Shown: in pieces, positions 46,560 through 55,337 of the stretch | Layout: each line of letters opens with the position of its first letter | How positions within the stretch are numbered: the first letter of the stretch is position 1 | From: Poecilobothrus nobilitatus | Taxonomy: Eukaryota; Arthropoda; Insecta; Diptera; Dolichopodidae | Assembly (NCBI GenBank): GCA_947095535.1 | Contig: OX352773.1 | Location: 620,001 to 684,000 of the forward strand | Direction: 5' to 3' | DNA: 64,000 bases | Notes under the pieces: generated by a model | The model's input: only the letters and a program-made list of their open reading frames with translations | What the model was told of the DNA's origin: nothing | Database searches by the model: none | Translations under genes and position numbers: made by a program

Positions 46560-48009
46560 AGTAAGTCGACGCAACCGACTTATTAATACCCTACACCTGA
46601 ATAATTCTAATTAAATTAAAAATCCATAAGTTTTTTTGGCAACTGCTTAAACTTCTTTCCTTTTCTATCTTATTCAACTCGAATTTCAGGAACGAAAAAG
46701 AAGGATCCTCTTGGGATATGCTTGACACCTTTGTAAATAATTTTAAGTTTCTATCTTTATTAATTTCGAAGATTGTTAGTCCTTGGGAGGTGTGTGTCAG
46801 GAACCCGAATTGCCACTACAATTCATCGAATTCATCTCACGAACATAAAGAAAATATGCCAGAGCGCCATTGTACTAAATTTAAAGGTTCTACTTTTGTT
46901 GGTGTTGGTCCTGCTAAATTTAAAGGTTATATCTTTGTTGGTTTTGGAGATAATTTCATTTGCTCTGGGGCTCGTTCGGAAGCTTCCAAAATACGAATCC
47001 ATAGTTCAAATTCTTTCAAATATCAGTTTCCAATTTTATAGAAAAGGAAACTTAACAGCACACTCTTGTACTAAAAATAAAGGTTCTATTTTTGTTGGTT
47101 GTGGAAATATACTCGTTTGCTCTGGGGCTCGTTCGGAAGCCTCCAAGATAACAACCCATGAACCAAATCCTCTCAAATTTCAGAGACTTAAATAAAACAG
47201 GAAAGAACACCACTCTACCAAATTTAAAGGTTATATCTTTGTTGGTTTTGGAGATAATCTCATTTGCTCTGAGGCTCGTTCGGAAGCTTCCAAAATACGA
47301 ATCCATGGTTCAAATTCTTTCAAATATCAGTTTCCAATTTTATAGAAAAGTAAACTTAACAGCACACTCTTGTACTAAAAATAAAGGTTCTATCTTTGTT
47401 GGTTGTGGAAATATACTCGTTTGCTCTGGGGCTCGTTCGGAAGCCTCCAAGATTACAACCCATGAACCAAATCCTCTCAAATTTCAGAGACTTAAATAAA
47501 ACATGAAAGAACACCACTCTGCCAAATTTAAAGGTTATATCTTTGTTGGTTTTGGAGATAATTTCATTTACTCTGGTGCTCGTTCGGAAGCTTCCAAAAT
47601 CCAAACCCATGGACCAAATCCTCTTAAGTTTGAGACATAAATCGAACGGGAAGGAACATCATTGTACAAAATTTAAAGGTTCTATCTTTTTTGATTTTGG
47701 AGATAATCTCGTTTGCTCCGGAATCATGCGGAAGCTTCCAGAATCTGAACCCATGGACCGATTTTGTCCAGATTCGAACTTAGCCTTCCTTTCGTAATTA
47801 GTAACCTACTATATAAATTCATCAAGATAGCTTTATTAGTTTTTGAGTTATCGTGCGAACGGACGGACGGACATCGTTAAATCGACTCAGGAGGTGGTCC
47901 TGATTCAAAATATATATACATGTCCACATCTAACTCGCTTCCTTTTGGTAGTTACAAACACCATACAAAGTTAATATACCCTATACTTTAGGTGTAGGGT
48001 ATAAAAATA
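46560..48009 (+). mobile_element. TIR element with internal tandem array (unit A)
   Basis: TACCCTACACCT at 46587-46598 is the inverse of AGGTGTAGGGTA at 47990-48001. The left end also has a hairpin AAGTCG...CGACTT (46563-46581). The middle is a 147/157-bp array. The right ~160 bp form the terminal module shared with other elements in the window: GAGTTATCGTGCGAACGGAC at 47850, then ATCG...AAATCGACTC, TCTAACTCGCTT, GTTACAAAC, and a terminal hairpin TATACCC...GGGTATAAAAAT. There is no transposase. Confidence 0.75.
46905..47720. repeat. 147/157-bp tandem array, ~5 units (unit A)
   Basis: The anchor GGCTCGTTCGGAAG (or TGCTCG...) occurs at 46969, 47126, 47273, 47430 and 47577, that is, spacings of 157, 147, 157 and 147 bp. 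A diverged sixth unit (ATCATGCGGAAGCTTCC) lies near 47723. 147 is a multiple of three, so frames run through several units on both strands; these are not genes. Confidence 0.85.
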
Positions 48010-48508
48010 GAACAATTATAATAAAAATAATTATGCAGAATTAAATTTTAATGTAAAAGGAATTATACCAAATTGTGTATATATTCCAAGTGTGCTAAAT
48101 TTATATTTAATTATTAATTACTAACAAAAAAAAAAATTAAATAAGTTAAGTTTAAGGTACAACAAAAAAAAGAATAAGTTAAGTTTAATTACATAATATT
48201 AAAAAATAAAAAAAGAAATGTATGTAAAAGCAGGTTATATTAAAAAAACTAACTATTAAAATGTTGCCTAGTTTTGCTTGTTGTTTAAAGTCTTGTATAG
48301 TTCATAAAATAAGGTTTGTTAAAACTTATAATAAAACATTTAAATTACCTGTTTTTTAAATGATAAAGTAAGTTTTTAAAAAATCAGATGCATATAGGGA
48401 GGAAATTAACAAAATCTTTTGATTTTAATCATCATTATTAATAGTTTATTATTCAAATCGAATGCATTTTACAATAATTTCATTAGTACCATCGTATAGA
48501 TATTAAAA
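48010..48508. other. AT-rich spacer and K2P 3' UTR copy (unit A)
   Basis: This is the counterpart of 53827-54323 in unit B. It has no coding sequence. Its right end copies the 3' flank of the K2P gene, including the TTTATT (AATAAA on the - strand) near 48445. Confidence 0.6.
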
Positions 48509-48514
48509 TTGATA

Positions 48515-48638
48515 TCAATCTTTAGCTAACTTTAATCTAACAGCAATCCTCTTGCATTTCCACATCAGTTTTGTTTCTAAAATATTGAACGACATTGTCG
48601 CTAGTATTAGGCCTATTAATAAATATATACAACATGCA
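48515..48638 (-). pseudogene. Truncated duplicate of the K2P channel last exon
   Basis: This - strand piece copies the last ~40 codons and the stop of the K2P gene (54330-54453), offset by exactly 5,815 bp. It covers the last membrane helix end and the CKRIAVRLKLAKD tail. It ends abruptly at 48638 where unit B starts. It differs from the intact exon by only a few bases (for example GTCGC for GCTAC near 48600). It has no pore and no splice site, so it cannot make a channel. Confidence 0.9.
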
Positions 48639-49441
48639 CGAGAAATCATTTCTTATTCGAATAGTAAGTTAACTTCGCGCACCTTGTATAACTATTTAAA
48701 AATTAAAATTTAAAAAAGTCAAATGAAATAAAAACCGTTCAAATTTATTTTTTCTCTTTGATTTTATAATTTTCTAAGTTTTGATTCTATAGTTCTAAGT
48801 ATTTATTATTAGTTTTATAACTTTATTACAAAATTGCTAACTTTTGCAAAATTGTTGGTTTGTTTTAATCCAGCATTTTCGGCCAGCGTGTTCGAGTAGC
48901 TGCTATACAACTTCTTTCTTTACATGAAGATAACTCAGTGTCTATCGGAAGATAAGTATGAGAAATTTTGCAAAATGATTTCGAATTATAGGCCAACAAC
49001 ATCTACAAAATTTGGTTGGTCAACAGGTTCGGGTAGCTGGTACACCTTTTTAAATACAAATAACTCCGAGTGTATTGAAGGTAGGTATCTGCAATTTTGT
49101 AAACAGATGTCGAATTGCATGCTAACAACTTCTGTAAAATTTGGTTGGACTAGTGCAGCAGGTTCAGGTAGAAAAAAACTCAATGTTTATTGAAGCTAGG
49201 TATCTCAGGAAGATGTACAAGGAAACAGCGACAAACAACGTGAAGAGAAATATTACGTTCATACGGGTATGCAAGAGTTGACATAGTCTACTCAACTGCA
49301 CTTTTCTTCGTTCAAAATAAATTTCCTTTTTTCTTTTTTTTTTTGCTAGGATAGGTGGGAATCATCGAAAAACATTATAGAGGAGTGAAAACGAGTACAA
49401 GTGCCACTCTATGAGTATGTGGGACTTTAACCCACTAAACA

Positions 49442-50950
49442 TCACCTCCCTTTTTTGACCAAACAATAGGTTATACGATCTTTAGTACTAATGTACTGCC
49501 TGGTCAGAGGAATTTGAGTTAAGGAATGAAAATAGATTTCAAACTGGCAGGCATATTGTGAACAAAGTTGTTTATTCACCTTGAATCTTTGCACGCTGTA
49601 AATGTGATCATCACCAATTCTGGAGAACGCATGAGGTGGAAGATGGTTCCACATTCGCGATGTTCGTACTACAAACGGATATCCATAAGCCGAATTATGC
49701 CATCTGGGAATTTGAACTACATAGGGATGCGCAGCAGAGGCTCTCCTAGTTTCTCTTTAGAATGCTTTGAGAAGAGGCATCAAACTTTTAATCTCGTTAG
49801 AACAAGAACCCAACCCTATAAGGTATCTACAAAACAGCGTAAGAGTTCCTGTTAGGCGCCGGAGACTGATTGGAGAGAGTGTAGAGGTGATATTGGAATC
49901 GTTTATTAGAAGAATTGCTCTATTTCGCACTTAATCGAGAAATCCCAATACCGTTTTGGAAGCTCCTTCCCAAATATGTGCATTGTACTCCATCTTTGGT
50001 CTTATATGTGTTTTATAGATATTTAGGAGATCAGAGGATAAAAAAAAGGCTTTACAACAATACAAGAAACTCATACACCTAGCCGCATCTTTAGCTATAC
50101 CAAAAATATGATTAGACCAACTTAATTTTTGATTTAGCTCCATGCCCAAGATGTTGAGCTCACCGACATGTTGTAAACTTCCCCTTGAAAAGTTAAAGTT
50201 GGGATTGAAGTGTTTCTTTTCCGAGAGACTAAACAGCACTGAGTTTTCTTAGGGTTAAAATCGACTCGATTCGAAAGAAAATCTCCAATCCAGTTTACAA
50301 ATACAACACCGAGGCCCATTGCTTTGCATTTAGCATTTAAAGCATCATGCCAAAGTCGGTCAAAACCTTTAAAAATATCCAAAGCGACAACATCGGACTC
50401 ACCCGAATGGTGGAGGCTGATGTTGAGCCTTTCACAGAGGCATGTCATGAGATCACCTGTTGACCGATAGGTTCGGAATCCATATTGACGATGATGAATT
50501 AATCCTTTGTTATGTAGATATTTCAGATGCTTTCTATTTATTAAATTTTCCATTATTTTGGAAAGGACCGCTTTTTTCTCCCTTTTTGGGGATGGGATGT
50601 ATGTACGCTGTTTTCAACTGGGTAGGATACCTACCCGAAGAGAGGGATAAATGGAAGAGATTGCGCATTGGTTTCATAATAGCAGAAAAGGTATTGTGGA
50701 GAACGCTGTAAGCGACATCATTTCTAACATAAATAGCGACCCCCCTATGAGGCACAAAATGAGAGACAAACGAATAATTGTCAACGACAAAGTTGTCATC
50801 TTGACCAACCACCTGGGTTTCACATAATGCTAATATTGCTGATTTTACTAAATTAAGGTGGCCTTGGACGGCAAGAAAATATGACTGCAGACCACGATCA
50901 TTGCAAAAATTTACGCTAAAATTGGCAATGATTAATAGCAACAATGCGTT
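49442..50950 (-). pseudogene. Internally deleted Jockey-group LINE (unit B)
   Basis: The same element as at 45242-46071 but with its 3' part. From 50944 down: an endonuclease start, a deletion to AIMKPMRNLFHLSL, then IPKKGEKS, a gap, KHLKYLHNKGLIHHRQYGF, ALDIFKGFDRLWHDALNAK, FVNWIGDFLSNR joined to VDFNPKKTQCCLVSRK, and after a frameshift NILGMELNQKLSWSNHIF and PKMEYNAHIWEG. Last is MWNHLPPHAFSRIG (49654-49442). Three deletions remove most of the endonuclease and the catalytic palm. Shared deletions show that they pre-date the segmental duplication. Confidence 0.8.
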
Positions 50951-51504
50951 GAAAATATATAAATAAAATAATCATAAAAAAAAAAAAACACAAAAACCTA
51001 AAGATTCAAGTATTTAAAGAATTTGACAAACAAAGTGTAAATTAAAAATTAATTGAATTTTAATATTTAGTGCATTGATCAATAAATAATCAACAACTAG
51101 CACTTAATTACCAATTAATTAATATTAAAAGATAAACTATCAATATTAATAAATAATATTAAGCATTAGTAATTACCACAGATAACAAAAAGTTTGCAAA
51201 ATTCTTTCAACAGTTTTTAATTCCCTATTGAAAGTAATTCCAACTCAAAGTCAACTACGAGTAATGTAAACGCGATACTTAAATAATGCTTAATGTAAAC
51301 ATAGCAAAATGAGGTAGAAAATTAATAGAATAACAAACAATATAGTTTATCACAAAAAATGTGAATGTATGAAAAGGACGGATATCTATTGTTTGATCAT
51401 TTGACGTGTAGTTCAGGCGCAATATTTGTGATTTTAAAAAAATTAAAATTCGTAAAAATAAAAAATAGAAAAATAAAAATTAAAGTTAAAATATTAATAA
51501 AAAC

Positions 51505-53827
51505 AAGTAAATGTAACAGTAAGTCGATGCAACCGACTTATTAATACCCTACACCTGAATAATTCGAATTAAATTAAAAAACCATTAGTTTTTTTGGCAG
51601 CTGCTTGAACTTTTTCCCTTTTCTATCTTATTCAACTCGAATTTCAGGAACGTAAAAGAAGCATGCTTGAGGATATGCATGCTTGGGATATGCTTGACAC
51701 CTTTGTAAAAAATTTTAAGTTTCTATCTTTATTAATTTCGAAGATTGTTAGTCCTTGGGAGGTGTGTGTCAGGTACCCGAATTGCCACTCCAATTCATCG
51801 AATCCATCTCAGGAACATAAAGAAAACATGTCAGAACGCCATTGTACTAAATTTAAAGATTCTACTTTTGTTGGTTTTGGAGATCGTACAGAAGCTTCCA
51901 AGATTTGAACCCATGGACCAAATCCTCACAAATTTCAGAAACATAAATCAAACATGAAGGAACACCATTCTGCCTAATTTAAAGGTTATATCTTTGTTAG
52001 TTTTGGAGATAATCTCGTTTGCTCTGGGGCTCGTTCGGAAGCTTCCAAAATACGAATCCATAGTTCAAATTCTTTCAAATATCAGTTTCCAATTTTATGG
52101 AAAAGGAAACTTAACAGCACACTCTTGTACTAAAAGTAAAGGTTCTATCTTTGTTGGTTGTGGAAATATACTCGTTTGCTCTGGGGCTCGTTCGGAAGCC
52201 TCCAAGATAACAACCCATGAACCAAATCCTCTCAAATTTCAGAGACTTAAATAAAACATGAAAGAACACCACTCTGTCAAATTTGAAGGTTATATCTTTA
52301 TTGGTTTTGGAGATAATCTCATTTGGTCTGGTGCTCGTTCGGAAGCTTCCAAAATCCAAACCCATGGACCAAATCCTCTTAAATTTCAGAGACATAAATC
52401 GAACGGGAAGGGACATCATTGTACAAAATTTAACGGTTCTATCTTTCGTGATTTTGGAGATAATCTCGTTTGCTCTGGGGCTCGTTCGGAAGCTTCCAAA
52501 ATCCGAACCCATGGACCAAATCCTGTCAAATTTTAGAGACTTAAATAAAACATGAAAGAACACCACTCTGTCAAATTTGAAGGTTATATCTTTATTGGTT
52601 TTGGAGATAATCTCATTTGCTCTGGTGCTCGTTCGGAAGCTTCCAAAATTCGAACCCATGGACCATATCCTCTTAAATTTCAGAGACATAAATCGAACGG
52701 GAAGGAACATCTTTGTAAAAAATTTAAAGGTTCTATCTTTGTTGGTTTTGGAGATAATCTCTTTTGCTCTGGGGCTCGTTCGGAAGCTTCCAAAATACGA
52801 ATCCATGGTTCAACTTCTTTCAAATGTCAATTTCCAATTTTATAGAAAAGGAAACATAACAGCACACTCTTGTACTAAAAATAAAGCTTCTATCTTTGTT
52901 GGTTGTGGAGATATACTCGTTTGCTCTGGGGCTCGTTCGGAAACTTCCAAGACCCGAACCAATTAACCAAATCCTCTCAAATTTCAGAGACTTAAATAAA
53001 ACAGGAAAGAACACCACTCTACCAAATTTAAAGGTTATATCTTTGTTGGTTTTGGAGATAATCTCATTTGCTCTGGGGCTCGTTCGGAAGGTTCCAATAT
53101 ACGAATCCATGGTTCAAATTCTTTCAAATGTCAGTTTCCAATTTTATAGAAAAGGAAACATAACAGCACATTCTTGTACTAAAAATAAAGGTTCTATCTT
53201 TGTTGGTTGGGGAGATATACTGGGGCTCGTTTGCTCTGGGGCTCGTTCGGAAACTTCCAAAATCCGAACCCATGGACCAAATTCTGTCAAATTTTAAAGA
53301 CTTAAATAAAACATGAAAGAACACCACTCTGTCAAACTTGAAGGTTATATCTTTATTAGTTTTGGAGATAATCTCATTTGCTCTGGTGCTCGTTCGGAAG
53401 CTTCCAAAATCCAAACCCATGGACCAAATCCTCTTAAATTCCAGAGATATAATTCCAATCGAACGGGAAGCAACATCTTTGTACAAAATTTAAAGATTCT
53501 ATTTTTGTTGGTTTTGGAGATAATCTCGTTTGCTCCGGAATCATGCGGAAGCTTACAGAATCCGAACCCATGGACCGATTTTGTCCAGATTCGAACTTAG
53601 CCTTCCTTTCGTAATTAGTAACCTACTATATAAATTCATCAAGATAGCTTTATTAGTTTTTGAGTTATCGTGCGAACGGACGGACGGACATCGTTAAATC
53701 GACTCAGGAGGTGGTCCTGATTCAAAATATATATACATGTCCACATCTAACTCGCTTCCTTTTGGTGGTTACGAACACCATACCAAAGTTAATATACCCT
53801 GTACTTTAGGTGTAGGGTATAAAAATA
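51505..53827 (+). mobile_element. TIR element with expanded tandem array (unit B)
   Basis: The left end AAGTCGATGCAACCGACTT and TACCCTACACCT lies near 51520-51555. The right end holds the module GAGTTATCGTGCGAACGGAC (near 53662) and the terminal hairpin TATACCCTGTACTTTAGGTG... at 53793-53821, then AAAAATAG. It is the counterpart of 46560-48009 but ~870 bp longer, almost all from extra array units. Confidence 0.75.
51960..53545. repeat. 147/157-bp tandem array, 10 canonical units (unit B)
   Basis: Anchor GGCTCGTTCGGAAG (or TGCTCG) occurs at 52028, 52185, 52332, 52479, 52626, 52773, 52930, 53077, 53240 and 53387, then a diverged unit near 53537. Spacings are 147 bp in six cases, 157 in two and 163 in one. 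The 163-bp step contains a local duplication of CTGGGGCTCGTTTG. A 231-codon frame on the - strand (52806-52111) is a read-through of the repeats. Confidence 0.88.
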
Positions 53828-54259
53828 GAACAATTATAATACAAATATTTATGCAGAGTTAAATTTTAAGGTAAAAGGAATTATACCAAATTGTGTACAT
53901 ATTCCAAGTGTGCTAAATTTATATTTAATTATTAATTACTAACAAAAAAAAAATAAAATAAGTTAAGTTTAAGGTACAACAAAAAAAGAATAAGTTAAGT
54001 TTAATTACATAATATTAAAAAAAAAAAAAGAAATGTATGTAAAAGCAGGTTATATTAAAAAAACTAACTATTGAAATGTTGCCTAGTTTTGCTTGTTGTT
54101 TAAAGTCTTGTATAGTTCATAAAATAAGGTTTGTTAAAACTTATAATAAAACATTTAAATTACCTGTTTTTTAAATGATAAAGTAAGTTTAAAAAAAATC
54201 AGATGCATAAAGGGAGGAAATTAACAAAATCTTTTGATTTTAATCATCATTATTAATAG

Positions 54260-54265
54260 TTTATT
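54260..54265 (-). promoter_or_regulatory. Possible polyadenylation signal of the K2P gene
   Basis: AATAAA on the - strand, about 65 bp after the K2P stop. It is plausible by distance, but the hexamer is frequent in such AT-rich DNA. Confidence 0.4.
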
Positions 54266-54329
54266 ATTCAAATCGAATGCATTTTACAATAATTTCATTA
54301 GTACAATCGTATAGATATTAAAATTGATA

Positions 54330-54987
54330 TCAATCTTTAGCTAACTTTAATCTAACAGCAATCCTCTTGCATTTCCACATCAGTTTTGTTTCTAAAATAT
54401 TGAACGACATTGCTACTAGTATTAGGCCTATTAATAAATATATACAACATGCAAGTAATTGAACATCTGGGCCATGATGAAATGTATATAAAGGTAAAAA
54501 ATCTCCGTAACCAATTGTTGATAACGTTACAAAACAAAAATAAGCACCATCAATAAAACTCCAATTCTCCCAGAATGCAAAAATAATGGTTCCCAGAAAT
54601 ATATAACCAGTTAATATGGAAATAATAATAGTGATTGGCACTTGTTGCTGTTCTTGATCGTGGTAATGATGGTGATCGTATTGCATATGATCAATGTCAT
54701 GCTGATGATCGTTAACCAAATTTTCGTGCTGATTCGATTGATCTTGATTATTTTGTTGTTTGAAAGTAGTTATTACAGAACTATTATTAATAAGACCATT
54801 GTCTTGATTTTTGTCGTAACTTAAATTTTTGTTGCCATAACATTTGCTTTCAATTGAACTTAAATAGTAATTATTTGGATTTTTCTCAAATTCAATACAT
54901 ATACTGTTATTTTGGTGAGATGGTGACCCTGATGCTGATGATGATTGTGGTAGTAATGGTATTTTTGATGGAGTACCATGGAGGAAA
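54330..54987 (-). CDS. Two-pore-domain potassium channel (K2P), last exon
   Basis: The exon is entered by a 3' splice site (TTCTTAATTTTAG, - strand) at 54988; its first base completes a codon, and it ends with TGA at 54330. It encodes ~219 residues. First is a polar loop (TPSKIPLLPQSSSASGSPS) with a His-rich patch (HQHDIDHMQYDHHHYH) before the third membrane helix (ITIIISILTGYIFLGTIIFA). Next is the second pore loop with the selectivity filter TLSTIGYGDFLP, the fourth helix (LACCIYLLIGLILVAMSFNI), and a short basic tail CKRIAVRLKLAKD. K2P channels give background K+ leak at the plasma membrane. The filter and helix order are intact. The first pore and helices M1-M2 must lie on exons at higher coordinates. 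The subfamily is not resolved. Its 3' part is duplicated at 48515-48638. Confidence 0.9.
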
Positions 54988-55337
54988 CTAAAATTAAGAA
55001 TGAAAAAATATAAAATAATTAATATATACATATACAGAATATATTAAATTTAAGCATTTTATAGCCATTTTTAGATTAAGATTTTATTTATATAGGAAAA
55101 TATGCTAAAATTAATTAACTAAATCAGTACTTTATTTTCTTATTTTCTTTATTTGTCATTTATTGATTTTCCTTTATTTTCTTTTATGTATACAAACTAT
55201 TAGGAATACCTGGCGTTGCTCGAAGTATTTTATTGGTTTTATGAAATAAAATTTACTAACTTTGAGTTAATGTAATTTAATTATTATATATCGTTGAATC
55301 AATATGTATTTACAAATGCTGGTAGTTAATATTTTTA
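54988..55337. other. Intron of the K2P gene, left part
   Basis: AT-rich sequence directly upstream (in gene sense) of the last K2P exon, ending at the foldback element. No exon was seen here. Confidence 0.6.

Larger units (their letters stand above)
44433..48638. repeat. Tandem segmental duplication, unit A (4,206 bp)
   Basis: Unit A begins CGAGAAATGATTTCTTATTC at 44433 and ends with a piece of the K2P last exon at 48638. Unit B begins with almost the same bases at 48639. Over their alignable length the two are nearly identical, with only scattered single-base changes. Unit A lacks ~770 bp present in B (49459-50225), where CCCTTTTTTGA is joined to GAGACTAAACAGC, and it has five fewer units in the tandem array. 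Contents: an inverted satellite-like element, a LINE piece, an array-bearing TIR element, AT-rich DNA and the K2P fragment. Confidence 0.88.
48639..54453. repeat. Tandem segmental duplication, unit B (5,815 bp)
   Basis: The second copy of the unit. Its right end runs without a break into the intact K2P exon, so B is at the ancestral right junction. It contains the fuller LINE copy (49442-50950) and the longer tandem array (10 canonical units). Confidence 0.88.

Noticed and set aside
47850..48009. Helitron 3' end
   Set aside because: A terminal hairpin is present, but there is no CTRR end and the elements also have inverted termini, so a Helitron call is not supported.
52111..52806. 231-codon open frame on the - strand
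   Set aside because: It reads through the tandem array. The period of 147 bp is a multiple of three, so any open frame repeats itself; the + strand gives similar frames.
54352..54537. Second frame over the K2P exon
   Set aside because: Out-of-frame shadow of the channel coding sequence.
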